In this document: piece by piece, positions 11,520 through 23,700 of the stretch
Layout: each line of letters opens with the position of its first letter
Numbering within the stretch: the stretch's first letter is position 1
From: Erinaceus europaeus
Taxonomy: Eukaryota > Chordata > Mammalia > Eulipotyphla > Erinaceidae
Direction of reading: 5' to 3'
Assembly (NCBI RefSeq): GCF_950295315.1
Contig: NC_080185.1
Coordinates: 48,775,237 to 48,839,236, forward strand
Length of the DNA stretch: 64,000 nucleotides
The notes under the pieces: model-generated
Databases searched by the model: none
Told to the model about the DNA's origin: nothing
The model's input: only the letters and a program-made list of their open reading frames with translations
Position numbers and translations under genes: made by a program

Positions 11520-12560
11520 TATACATGTTTGACTCCAGTTGCTTGTCTGTTGTGTGATGTGAAACTATCTTCTCCTTGACCTTTATATGCCATATATCAG
11601 ACAAGAGGCTAATAACCAAAATATATAAAAATCTCATCAAATGTAACAACAACAACAAGAAAAAATAATCTCATCCTAAAATGAGGAGATGATATGAAAT
11701 AATATTCATCAAAGAAGAGATCCAAAAGACCAACAGACATATGAAAAAATGCACCAAGTCACTGACTATCTGAGAAATGTAAATAAAGTTGATAATATAG
11801 TACTAATTCACTTCTGTGTGAGAATGTCACACATCAGAAAGGATAGCAATAACAAATACTAGAGAGGTTTCAGGGGTATGGAAATCCTCCTACACCTCTG
11901 CTGGCAATGTAAATTGGCCCAGTCCCTGTGGAGAGCAGTCTGGATCACTCTCAGAAGACTAGAAATTGACTTACCCTATGTCCTTGCAGTTCATCTCCCG
12001 GGGATACATCTTACACTCATCCGAAAAGATCTGTGTATGCCTATGTTCATAGCAACACAGTTTGTAATAGCCAAAACCTGGAAGCAACCTGGGAGCCCAG
12101 CAGCAGATGAGTATCTAAAATGTCGTGTAATATATACACAATAGAAATACTACTGAGGTTTATGAATGATGACTTCATCTACACCTCATCGTGTATGGAG
12201 CTTGAAGGGATCATGTTAAGATAAGCCAGAAAGAGAAGGATGAATATGGACTGACCTCACTCATGGACAGAAATGGAGAAATAATAATAGAAAAGGGAAA
12301 TACAAAGAAGAACTTGAGGTAGGTTTGGTGTATTGCACCAAAGTAAAGGACTCTGGGAGGGGAGGGGGGAGTGTTGGGACATAGGAAGTTTTTCAGGCCT
12401 TTGTGAATGATATTGAAGGAGGACCTAGTGGAAGTTAGAGTGTTTTGCAGAAAATTGAGAAGTTTTACACGTGTACCAATAGTTATATTTATTGTAATCC
12501 AGTTCTTCTTCTTCTTCTAGCGTAATCCAGTAACCACTCCAGTAAAAAATGTTCCTTAAA
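11520..12560 (+). mobile_element. old L1 3' part, plus strand
   Basis: Degenerate ORF2 C-terminal coding sequence, including a frame at 11878-12144 with LHLCWQCKLAQSLWRAVW and [13 protein letters not shown], matching the C-terminal block of other copies. This is followed by a short 3' UTR. The equivalent of an intact ORF2 has the [14 protein letters not shown] and TWKQPRCP motifs. A tiny unrelated insertion lies at 12504-12521. Confidence 0.75.
12504..12521 (-). mobile_element. ~18-bp insertion: the tail of an RTE-like element with 10-bp TSD
   Basis: Direct repeats GTAATCCAGT at 12494-12503 and 12522-12531 flank only 18 bases. Read on the minus strand these are GCTAGAAGAAGAAGAAGA. They equal the last bases of the LINE fragment at 60019-60602 and of the short element at 36287-36481 (a TAG stop followed by AAG repeats). 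If the last G belongs to the insert, the TSD is 9 bp. This is interpreted as an almost completely 5'-truncated insertion. Confidence 0.75.
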
Positions 12561-13509
12561 AGAGAAGTTTTACTAAGTAAGTAGAATCTATTTTTAAAAG
12601 GCAGCAGACTTCTCTAAATAATGCAGTTCATTAAGTTATAGACTCCATAACTTAGTTACTTGGACAAATCAAGTGGACATATAGCAGAAACCACACAATG
12701 TGTTTGAGCAAATGTGAAAGTAACCGGCAACCAATTCACCTTTTTCTAAGTAGCTACTGAGATTTTCTTTTCAACATGTAATAATGTCTGACAATTTTAA
12801 ATGTCAAATAGAAGCTTTAAAAGAAAAAAAATGCATTGATTTCTATTAAATGACTAAAGTTGCATGTCAGTTTCTCAAAGTGGAGGCAAGAATTTAATGA
12901 TGAATAATGTGTACCTAAATTTTTTTTTCATGTAAAAGTTTCATTTTATTCTTATCAATCACACATTGATAATAAATAATGGAGCATAATTTCTAAAAAA
13001 TATCTGGCTCTACCACTTAATTTTTATCTTGATCCTAATATTTAAACAATTTATAAATGCAGTTTTATTATAAAGAGTTAATATTAGGTTTAACAAAATT
13101 TGGGCATATACGGCAAATTATAGGTGAAAAAAATTATTCTTTGCCTCCCTTATTCTTTTAATTTCTCAGCATATATCAGGAACTTGGTTGATTTCTGGCC
13201 TTGAAAAATACAAGTTTATTAAAGAAAGAAAGGCACAATAGTTACTTTTTTTCTCTGAGTTTATGTAGGACATACTTCTGTGATATTTTGACCATTGTTT
13301 CAACCTAATAGTGAAAAAGAGTTAACTAGTAATGGTTAAATTACTTATAGTCTGCGAGACTTTGTTCAAGAAATAGGTGCATCAGAATGAAGGCTTTGGA
13401 AACTGAGCAACCTGAGTTCAAATTTTGACTCATCCTAATTATATGAATAATATATTGTCTATGAACAGCAGTTCAAAATAGTGTCTCCCAGCTCTAGCAC
13501 ACTGTCAGT
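12561..13509. other. AT-rich DNA without recognised features
   Basis: No reading frame, repeat or RNA gene that I can support. Long A/T stretches; probably unique or very old repeat sequence. Confidence 0.4.
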
Positions 13510-13523
13510 AGAAATGCAAACTG

Positions 13524-13828
13524 GGGGCCAGGCAGTAACGCAGTAGGTTAAGCTCATGTGCACGTGGCACAAAACACAAGAACTGGTGTAAGAATCTGGG
13601 TTCCAGCCCCAGGCTCCCCACCTGAAGGGGAGTCCTTCACACGCAGGCGTCTTTCTCTCCCCCTTTCTGTATTCCCCTCTCAATTTCTCTCTGTTACTAT
13701 TATAATAGTAGTAACAACACGATAAAAAACAAGGGGGCAACAAAAGGGAAAAAACGGCCTGAAAATGGTGGATTCCGGGTGCAGGCACCGAGCCCCAGCA
13801 ATAACTCTGGAGGCAAAAAAAGAAGAAA
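13524..13828 (+). mobile_element. SINE family A (long form) with 14-bp TSD
   Basis: Head GGGGCCAGGCAGTAACGCAGTAGGTTAAGC, then TCTTTCTCTCCCCCTTTCTGT. The extended 3' section GATTCCGGGTGCAGGCACCGAGCCCCAGCAATAACTCTGGAGG is missing from most other copies here. Perfect TSDs AGAAATGCAAACTG lie at 13510-13523 and 13829-13842. Confidence 0.9.
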
Positions 13829-14044
13829 AGAAATGCAAACTGATACAGACCCTTTGAAAAGTGGTATATATATAAAATAGAAAATTCCTTACAATCATGC
13901 AATATCATTCTTGGTCATTATCTGAAGGGCAAAAAAAGTTAAATTGAGAGGAGAACCAAGATGATGGCATAGCAGCTCAAAGACTTCAGAGAAACCGTGA
14001 CAACAAAAGCCAGAGACATGAAAATTTAAAAAATTAACAAGTAT

Positions 14045-14255
14045 ATGGGCCAGCTGGTGGCACACCTGGTTGAGTGTACAGGTTACAATGCACAAGGACC
14101 TGGGTTTGAGCTCTGGCCCCCACCTTAAGGGGGAAACATTGCAAGTGGTGAAACAGGGCTGTGTGTGTCTCTCTGTCTCTCCCTCTTTATCACCCCCTTC
14201 CTTCTTGATTTCTGGCTGTCTCTATCCAATAAATAAATAGAAATAATAAAAAAAT
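14045..14255 (+). mobile_element. SINE family B, plus strand
   Basis: TGGGCCAGCTGGTGGCACACCTGGTTGAGTGTACAGGTTACAATGCACAAGG head, GGTTTGAGCTC B-box-like site, and a CTGTCTCTATCCAATAAATAAATAGAAATAAT tail. It lies within the 5' UTR of the deleted L1. Confidence 0.85.
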
Positions 14256-15823
14256 ATAGAAATGGTTCTTGGAACACAGAATGCCCAAATATAGTAAAAG
14301 AAGAGCACACAGAACCCAGTAGAGGAGATAAAGACAATATAAAGACAGATATGGGTCTGCCACATGTAGGGGTTACCACTCTTATGGACAAAGGTCTAGT
14401 GGAAACACAGAAAACCCTTTGGTCTTTCAGTGAACTAAGCCAACCAAAGGTTCATTCAGTGTTTTCCCTGTCACCAGAATCCCCTGAGTACTGGCCCTAT
14501 GCAGTTCCTCAAGCACTACCTGCCTTTTGGGTTCCTGAAATTTCAGGCACCATTGCCTTTTGCCATTAGTTTGTTACACTAGTACTGAGGGCACACATTA
14601 CTGAAAACACTACCCATTGGATATTCAGTGCAACAAAGTTGAACAAAGTTTCACCCTGACATCAGAGCCCAGGGATTACAGACAGCACTTCCTATCTGCC
14701 TATTGATTCTACCTGGCTTGGCCACCTCTTTAAGGTTGACCCTAAATCAATCACATCTTGGTGAATCCCTACAAGTATGTGTGGGACCAAAGTTCAACAA
14801 AGGATCACTTGGTCACCTACCTAAGGCTATGCATCCCTATGCCATTTACAGTAAACATAAAACATCATACTCAATGGACAGAAGCTAAAAGACTTTCCTC
14901 TCAGATAAGGGAAATAGGGCTGCTCACTACAACAGTTAATCTTCAACATAATATTGGAAGTTCTTGACATAGCAATCAGACAAGAGAAAGGAAAGGAAAG
15001 CAGATAGGAAGGGGAAAAATAAAACTCTCATTATTTGCAAATGATATGATTATATGCATAGGCAAACCTAAATAATTCAACAGAAAGCTTCTGGAAATCG
15101 TTAGACAATATAGCAATGTGTGAGGCGACAAAATTAATGTACAAAAATCAGTGGCATTCCTTTATGCAAACACTAAGTCAGAAGAGGATATTCAAAAATC
15201 ACTACTATTCACTATAGAAGAACAGAAAAGGAAATGCAAAGCAGACTTTGACTGAATTTGGAGTATTGCACCAAAGTAAAAAATTCTGGGGGTGGAGGGA
15301 AGGTAGAATTTCAGCTTCACTATGGGGGGGTGTGTGGCATGAATGGTGTTAATATACACTCCTATTTACATATAATCTTATAAATCACTGTTTAATCAAT
15401 ATAAGAGGGGGAAAATAAATGAAATGTCTAGAACTTTTTTGATGTATAGACCCCAGTTCTGAGTATATATTCCCTTTAATCTAAGTACTTAAGGATTCAA
15501 ATTGGTAACTTGATTGAATTTTAACAGTGGGCTTAAATTGTTAATACATTTCTAATAATGATCATCTAATTGAAATATTAGATAACCTATAATCTTAGAA
15601 GACAGAGACCAGAAGAAACTGGTTGCTTCACTATTTAAGATACAGCTATATGTAAATAGCATTAAAGAATATAAATTATGGTGAGGTCTTGGATGATACA
15701 ACAAATTACAGAAATGGGATTGTTAAAGTCAATCAAATTCACAAATAATTTTATTGTAATAAAAACTATCTATTGCTTTCTTAAACCCTAAAACAGAAGG
15801 AACCTTCCTCATTCTCTATAAAA

Positions 15824-15945
15824 CTATTCCTATTCCTATTCCTATTCCTATTCCTATTCCTATTCCTATTCCTATTCCTATTCCTATTCCTATTCCTATT
15901 CCTATTCCTATTCCTATTCCTATTCCTATTCCTATTCCTATTCCT
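15824..15945 (+). repeat. (CTATTC)n hexamer microsatellite, about 20 units
   Basis: An uninterrupted run of CTATTC (equivalently GGAATA on the other strand) of 122 bp in an L1 3' UTR. The absence of interruptions suggests recent expansion and likely length polymorphism. On the minus strand it reads as a meaningless Asn-Arg repeat. Confidence 0.98.
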
Positions 15946-17699
15946 CACAGTCCTGGAACTTCTGGGATGGGATCTCCTTTCCTGCATGCTTTTCTCAGTT
16001 CTTACCAATTGATACTGCATCTCCTGATCTCAACCTAATCAATGCAACTAGTACCTCCCTGACATGTTACATTTCAGACTATATCCAGAGATGACTGGTG
16101 CGGAATGTCAACCCTCCACTTTCATTACTCTGGTGAGACCTTTTCTAGCACATAGGACCCCTTAATTCCATTTCAGGCAGTGTACTTCCTATCTAATACT
16201 CAGAACTTAGATACAGACCAGTGCCCATGAGATAGAGTACATGTGCACATGTATCCATAAGTTAGCAAAAATATATACACCTTAAAGTAAAAGTACACAA
16301 TAGTTTGCAATGACTCAATAAATGCAGCAAGCAAGTAGAAAGACATAAAAAAGACGCCATATGGTATTTAATTAAATAGTTTCTACCTAGACTTAGATAC
16401 TGTCCTCACTTACTTCCTATTTTACTTCCTTTAATCACACTAAGGCTAACCTTGTCAGACAAAGTAGGAACTACAAAGGCTGGATAAAGGCAAGAGACCG
16501 GTACACTCTAAGATACTGGTGTATTTTAATGATAGCTCTTTTGGTCACTACCAGACCACCCCACATCCAGTGCCATAGTCAGGGTATCCTGGGATTACTA
16601 CACAGATATTGTGCACCTAGAACTCTAGCAGATCCCTCTCTCTACCATCGCTGGCCATCTCCATCAGGAACAGCATCATGGACCCACTTGTGGGTCTCTA
16701 CAAGACCTTACCCTTAATGTGGATCTGTAATGATAGAGACTGCTCCACTCTCCAAAGGGAGGTTGAGTCAATATACTAGAGGAATTCGTATCCTACAATA
16801 AGTGCACTCTAGAATCGTCCTAGCCATGATCACAAAATTTGAGCTCAGGCCTACAGTGATATAAAGGTTACACAGGCTCCCATGCTGAATATGGGTCCAA
16901 GATAAAATTGATGGGGTTTGCAGTTAACAATAATTATGGGCACTTATCATTTTGGAGAGCTACTCTCTTCCCCAATCAAGCTTTATAGTACTATTTCCAA
17001 CTCTGGCACCTTCTCACTAGAGAATGCCTTTCGGCCACCTGCATGTTAGCTGTCTGGCTCAAGCAAAAATTGGTAAAGTCATGGGCCTCTTGGAATATAT
17101 TTAAAATAGATTTCCTAGCTTTTTTCCAAAATGTAGAACCCAAATCTCATTTGATCTATTCTTACCTTCAAGTTTATTATTATTAAATATTTTTTCTTCT
17201 CTATATCTTAGTGCTTTTCAGCTACCAATTCACATATGATACCATTAAGCCAATCTGACTTCCATAGACAGACAACGTCACCAATCTGTCCTGGAACTCC
17301 ACCTTTCCAGAGATCTGTCCCTACTACAGAAAGATAGAAACAGGCTGGGAGTATGGATCAAACTTCCAAAGCCCATGTCCAGCAGAGAAAGAATTACAGA
17401 AACCAGACCTTCCATCTTCTGCAACCCATAATGATCCTGGGTCCATGCTTTTAGAAGGATAAAGAATAAGAAAGTTTCCAACAGAAGAGATGGGGTACAG
17501 AACTCTGGAGATAGGAATTGTGTGGAACTGTGCCCTTCTTATCCTATGGTCTTTAATGGTTATTAAATCAATAAAAATAAACACAATAAAATATAAACCA
17601 TTTAAAATACTGCTTATGAGCCATGAGCATGGAATAATGGCAAACATGACAGACTTTTCCCCCAAACAACAAATATCTATAACCATCAAACTTAACAAA

Positions 17700-18472
17700 C
17701 TTCATTAACTATGGCTGAGAAATCCACAGAAACTCTGCAGTCTTAGGTGGGTTCATACATATGTGGGTGGGGTGAGAAGGAAGGTAGGATTGAATCTAAA
17801 TACACAGAAGAGCACTAGTACTGGATGGCACGATTTTTCTTCTACTAACATTCAAGGTGAAAAACAGGAACATATATATTTTTAATTCACGACCTCAGTG
17901 TGTTAACCTACTGAACCAATGTCAAGGAAAAAGAACATTTCTGAACAAAAACATCCTAATTTGTCTCCAAACTAAGGCAAGCATACTTAAAGAAATTTTA
18001 TGGCAGCTGGTAGCTAACCTGTAAATTGAGCTCTGCATCTCTGAACACAGCAGCTGCTAAGTACCAAACCCTTGGTGCTTGGTTTTAGACTGAAATCATA
18101 CATAGAATCTATATATACACACCACAGTTAGTACAAAAACACTCAATGTAATAACTAGAAACAAAACCCCAGACCCCACAGCCCACCAACCAGCATATAA
18201 AATAAGTGAAACTCAGTGATCACAACAATAGTAACAGTCTCTGTTCATCATAACCAGCACAATAAAAGCCTACACAGAAAAATAGCAGAAATGGACTTCC
18301 AAATAAGACAAAACAGATAGATAAAAATGAAACAGAAGTACTCCAAGAAATTATAGCCATAACTGGACTATCAGAGAAAAACTACAGCAAGCTCATTGTG
18401 AGGATTATGCAAGAATCAAAGCATAGTATAGAGAAGCATACAAGAGCTGAAAGTCTACTTCATTAAGAAGAT
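17700..18472 (+). mobile_element. older L1 (host of the 18489 insertion), first part
   Basis: 5' UTR-like sequence followed by degenerate ORF1 N-terminal sequence (GCCATAACTGGACTATCAGAGAAAAACTAC... is coiled-coil-like). It is interrupted at 18473-18488 by the younger L1 and resumes at 25914, shown by the shared 16-bp TSD. Confidence 0.65.
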
Positions 18473-18488
18473 AAGAAACATAAAATAG

Positions 18489-19762
18489 AAGATGACGGAC
18501 TGAGAAGCTGCTAGCAGCGTGTGCTCTGATCACATTTGGAAATGGTAGGATTTTCTGCCTTTAGCAGGCCAGTCAATAATTATAGTCACCAAAGAGGTGA
18601 CTATAATTTAATTTGGGTTAAGAATTAGAGTAAAGGTGGCACGGACTAGCGGGCGGGCTGCTCCAGACTTCCCAGGCAGCGCCGGGCAAGGCGGGTGCAC
18701 CGGGCATTGTCCTCCGCCTGGGAAGGCGGCTCCTCCGCCGGTTGCAGAGCGCTGCTGGGCGGCCGGCAGAGGACCCAGAGGGAGCACTATAGCTCGGGGA
18801 CTTTCTCTTGGGAGTCTCCAGAGACCAACGCAACCCTGAGGGCGGATCCAAAGACTTCTTAAGTATAGCTCTCATTGGATCAAAGAACTTGGAGCTAGTT
18901 TTCATTTTCGAGAAATCCTTTAAAAAAGTCTGGAGGGGGGGGTTTCCCGGAAGATGGTGGACTGAGAAGCCTCTAGCCGCTGAGCTCTGAACACATCCCC
19001 TGGAAACAATAGGATTTTCTGCCTTTAGCAGACCAGCCAATAAGGTGTCATAGCGGTGACAAGGAGATGACTATGACTTAATTTGGGTTAAGAATTAGAG
19101 TAGGGGAAAAAATTCTTTTTTCTTCCTTTTAATTTTCAAGCATACCTCCTCCCCCCCTGCCATAAGCAGTCCCTGAGGCCCAGCACCTAGCAGGATACCC
19201 CACACCACCAAACAGGGTGCTTTTTTTGAATTCACTGATACACATTTGGGAAGTTCCTTGCACTGCTCTTTAATTACAACTCTTTTTCTTATCTTCTGCC
19301 TTTTCTCTCTCTTCTCTCTCTCTCTCTCTTTTTAAACTTGTCATACACTTCTTCCTTCTTCTTTGCCTTTCTGAATTTGTGAATTACTTTGGGGAAGAAA
19401 TCTGACTCAGAGCGGACTTTCTATGTGTATATCTCTGCTCTAGTTCCCTTTCCCCTCTTGTTACCCCTAGAATATACGGTGGATAGTAGATTTGCATAAC
19501 TGTCTATTCTTGCTATCCTCTCTTTCTTTTCTCTTACTTCACTGGGATTTGGTTACTATTTTTTCACGGACTGGAGAAATTGTTTGGCTAACTAGTAATG
19601 ATTAAACTACTTCAATACTTACTTCAGTTGCTACTGTAATTCCGGAGGTTGGTGAGTGCAATTGTCATAAAGGTATTTAGTACCCTGTTACTTGTACTCA
19701 AGACACAACAACTGAGGAACAACAGAGCATAAAAAAGAAGAAAGAAAAACATAAATAAAAAA
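18489..19762 (+). promoter_or_regulatory. L1 5' UTR with two tandem promoter units
   Basis: Unit 1 starts at 18489 (AAGATGACGGACTGAGAAGC) and unit 2 at 18951 (AAGATGGTGGACTGAGAAGC). Both continue with TAGGATTTTCTGCCTTTAGCAG, a GTGACTAT/GATGACTAT block and TAATTTGGGTTAAGAATTAGAGTA, giving a 462-bp period. Unit 1 carries a CpG-rich segment (~18636-18860) that unit 2 lacks. The arrangement resembles the monomeric promoters of rodent L1s. The rest, to ORF1, is polypyrimidine-rich and has the GTAGATTTGCATAACTGTCTATTC block also seen in copy B. Confidence 0.8.
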
Positions 19763-20670
19763 ATGGGTAGATCAAAAACAAATAAAACTGCTACTCCAAT
19801 GACTGAAGACAAGAGCCCAGAAGAAACTACAAATCAGCCATAAGTAACCATAGATAAGAAAACTATGCAAGCAATAATAAACTTATTAATCACAGAAATG
19901 AAAACAACATTGGAGGAAAGGAATGGCAGTATTAGGGAAACAACAGTTGAGACCCCCAAGGAAAATATTGATTATCTTGAGGCAATTAGAGAACTGAAAG
20001 CTGAAATAGCTGTAATGAAGAAAGAAGATGAGGCAAGGGAAAGCAGACTAACAGAAGCAGAAAACAGAATTAGTCAGACAGAGGATGAGTTAGAGAAAAC
20101 AAAGAGGTGAAAGAGCTTAAAAAGAGATTGAGAGACACTGAAATCAACAACAGAGACATATGGGATGATCTCAAAAGAAGTCACATTCGTATAATTGGCT
20201 TGCCAGAGGAGGAAAGAGAGGAAGGGGAAGCAAACATTCTAGAGGAAATAATACAAGAAAACTTTCCAGAGCTGAATAACAGAAAGGATATTAAGGTTCA
20301 AGAGGCCCAGAGAGTACCAAACAGAATCAACCCAGACCTGAAGACACCAAGACACATCATAGTCACAATGAGAGAAGTAAGGATAAAGAAAGGATCCTAA
20401 AGGCTGAGAGAGAAACAAAAAGTCACATACAAGGGAAAACCCATAAGACTATCTGCAGATTTCTCCACTCAAACCCTAAAAGCCAGAAGGGAGTGGCAAG
20501 ACATCTATCGAGCCCTGAATGAAAAAGGGTTTCAACCAAGGATAATATATCCTGCTAGACTTTCATTCAAACTAGATGGAGGGATCAAAACCTTCTTAGA
20601 CAAACAACCGTTAAAGGAGGCAACCATCACCAAGCCGGCCCTGAAAGAGGTACTAAAAGACCTCTTATAA
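19763..20670 (+). pseudogene. L1 ORF1 (RNA-binding chaperone), disrupted
   Basis: ATG 19763 opens MGRSKTNKTATPMTEDKSPE; a TAA near 19841 interrupts it. Then 19865-20110 encodes the coiled coil (EARESRLTEAENRISQTEDE). A TGA/frameshift at 20107-20110 leads to the RNA-recognition domain (IRIIGLPEEEREEGEANILE) and, after another stop near 20400, the C-terminal domain to 20670. The intact protein would be ~302 residues, a usual L1 ORF1p length. It lies 58 bp upstream of ORF2, as in other L1s. Confidence 0.9.
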
Positions 20671-20728
20671 ACAAGAACATCACTATAATACTTGCAATAT
20701 ATCAGAGCAAACAGTTTTTTTTAGAACA

Positions 20729-23700
20729 ATGGCACTACAATACAATGAATCCATAATATCAATAAATGTCAATGGCTTAAACTCACCCATCAAAAGGCAC
20801 AGGGTGGGGGGATGGATCAGAAAACATAACCAAACCATATGCTGCTTGCAAGAATCCCATCTGTCACAACAAGATAAACACAGACTTAAAGTGAAAGGAT
20901 GCAAAACTATCATACAGGCTAACGAACAACAAAAAAGGGCAGGAACAGCCATTCTCATCTCAGATACGAAAGATTTTAAATTAAATAAAGTAATAAAAGA
21001 TAGGCAAGGACATTACATAATGATTAGTGGATCAATTAGCCAAGAAGACTTAACAATTATTAATATCTATGCACCCAACAAGGGACCATCTAAATACATT
21101 AATCATCTACTGAAAGAATTTCAAAAATACATCAATAGTAATACAATAATAGTGGGAGACTTCAATACCCCACTCTCACACTTAGACAGATCAACAAAGC
21201 AGAGAAACAATAAAGATACAAGAGAATTGAATGAAGAGATCAACACACTAGACCTCTTGGACATTTTCAGACTCCTCCACCCCAAAAAACTGGAATACAC
21301 CTTCTTTTCAAACCCACATAACACATACTCAAGGATAGACCACATGTTAGGCCACAAAGACAGCATCAATAAATTCGAGAACATTGAAATCATCCAAAGT
21401 ATCTTCTCAGACCACAGTGGAGTAAAACTAACATTTAATAACAAACAGACAATTATTAAAAGTCACAGAATTTGGAAACTAAACAACATGCTCCTGAAGA
21501 AAAACTGGGTCAGAGACTCACTCAAACAGGAAATTCAAATGTTCCTGGAAACTAATGAAAATGAAGACACAACCTATCAAAATATTTGGGACACAGCTAA
21601 AGCAGTACTGAGAGGGAAACTTATAGCCATACAATCACATATTAAACACCAAGAAGAAGCTCATATGAACGACAATACTGCACACCTCAAGGACTTAGAG
21701 GAAGAGGAACAAAGGAACCCTAAAGCAACCAGAAGGACAGAAATCACTAAAGTTAGAGCAGAAATAAACAACATCGAAAATAAGAGAAAAATACAAAAGA
21801 TCAATGAAGCCAAATGTTGGCTCTTTGAAAGATTAAACAAAATTGACATACCCCTAGCAGACTCACCAAAAAAAAAGAGAGAAGACTCAAAGTAATAGAA
21901 TTGTAAACGATGGAGGAGATATCAAAACTGACACCACAGAAATCCAGAGAATCCTGCGAAACTTCTATAAAGAACTATATGCCACCACGCTAGAGAATCT
22001 GGAAGAAATGGAACAATTCCTAGAAACCTATGCACTTCCAAAACTGAACCAAGAAGAAGTACAAAATCTAAATGCACCAATCACAGACAAAGAAATTAAA
22101 ACCATTATTAAGAATCTCCCCAACAACAAAAGTCCTGGAGCAGATGGCTTCACAAACGAATTCTACAAAACTTTCTGGAAACAGTTAATACCTATACTTC
22201 TTAAGCTATTCCATAAGATTGAAGAAACAGGAATACTCCCTTCCACCTTTTATGAAGCCAACATCACCCTGATACCAAAAGCTGATAGGGACAGAACAAA
22301 AAAGGAAAACTACAGACCAATATCTCTGATGAACACAGATGCCAAAATATTAAACAAGATCTTGGCCAACCAGATACAGCAACACATCAAAAAGATTGTT
22401 CATCATGACCAAGTGGGATTCATCCCAGGAATGCAAGGCTGGTTTAACATCCATAAGTCAATCAATGTCCTTCACCACATCAATAAAAGCAAAACCAAAA
22501 ACCACATGATTATCTCAATAGATGCAGAGAAAGACTTCGACAAAATCCAACACCCATTCATGCTCAAAACTCTACAAAAAATGGGAATAGATGGGAAATT
22601 CCTCAAGATAGTGGAGTCTACATATAGCAAACCTACAACCAACATCATACTCAATGGACAGAAGCTGAAAGCATTCCCCCTCAGATCGGGGACTAGACAG
22701 GGCTGTCCACTGTCACCGTTACTCTTCAACATAGTATTAGAAGTTCTCACCATAGCTATCAGGCAAGAGAAAGGAATCAAAGGAATACAGATTGGAAGGG
22801 AAGAAGTCAAGCTCTCACTATTTGCACATGATATGATAGTATACATAGAAAGACCTAAAGAATCCAGTAGAAAATTACTGGACGTTATAGGCAATATAGC
22901 AAGGTATCAGGCTACAAAATCAATGTACAAAAATCAGTGGCATTTCTTTATGCAAACACTAAATCTGAAGAAGAAGACATCCAGAAATCACTCCCATTTA
23001 CTGTTTCAGCAAAATCAATCAAATACCTAGGAATAAAGTTGACCAAAGAAGTGAAAGACTTGCATGCTGAAAACTATGAGTCGCTACTCAAGGAGATAGA
23101 AACTGATACCAAGAAATGGAAAGATATCTCATGCTCATGGATTAGAAGAATAAATATCATCAAAATGAATATTCTCCCCAGAGCCATATACAAATTTAAT
23201 TCAATACCCATCAAAGTTCCACCAAGCTTCTTTAAGAGAATAGAAAAAACACTATAATCATTTATCTGGAACCTGAAAACACCTAGAATTGCCAAAACCA
23301 TCTTAAGGAAAAGAAACAGAAATGGAGGCATCACACTCCCAGACCTTAAGCTATATTATAAAGCCATCATCATCAAAACAGCATGGTACTGGAACAAAAA
23401 TAGGCACACAGACCAGTGGAACAGAATTGAAAGCCCAGAAGTAAATACCAACACCTATGGGCATCTAATCTTTGATAAGGGGGCCCAAAGGATGAAATGG
23501 AAAAAGGAGCCTCTCTTCAATAAATGGTGCTGGGAAAACTGGGTTGAAACATGCAGAAGAATGAAACTGAACCACTTTATCTCACCAGAAACAAAAATCA
23601 ACTCCAAATTGGTCAAATACCTAGATGTCAGACCAGAAACAATCAAATACGTAGAGGAAAACACTGGTAAAACAGTTTCTTACCTACACCTCAAGGACAC

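Larger units (their letters stand above)
13935..17560 (+). mobile_element. L1 reduced to 5' UTR, an RT fragment and 3' UTR
   Basis: Begins with a 5' UTR-like GAGAACCAAGATGATGGCATAGCAGCTC and continues through non-coding 5' sequence, with a SINE at 14045-14255. Near 14847 it jumps into the ORF2 RT (CATCATACTCAATGGACAGAAGCT) and runs ~370 bp with a frame containing FANDM in place of FADDM. Near 15221 it jumps again to the start of the 3' UTR (GAAGAACAGAAAAGGAAATGCAAAGCAG), which continues to a tail near 17560. ORF1, the endonuclease and most of ORF2 are missing. The 3' UTR is longer (~2.3 kb) than in the younger copies. Confidence 0.75.

Noticed and set aside
15781..16020. 79-codon minus-strand frame with a long Asn-Arg repeat
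   Set aside because: It is only the translation of the (CTATTC)n microsatellite.
18636..18860. CpG island of a cellular gene
   Set aside because: It lies inside the 5' UTR of a TSD-bounded L1.
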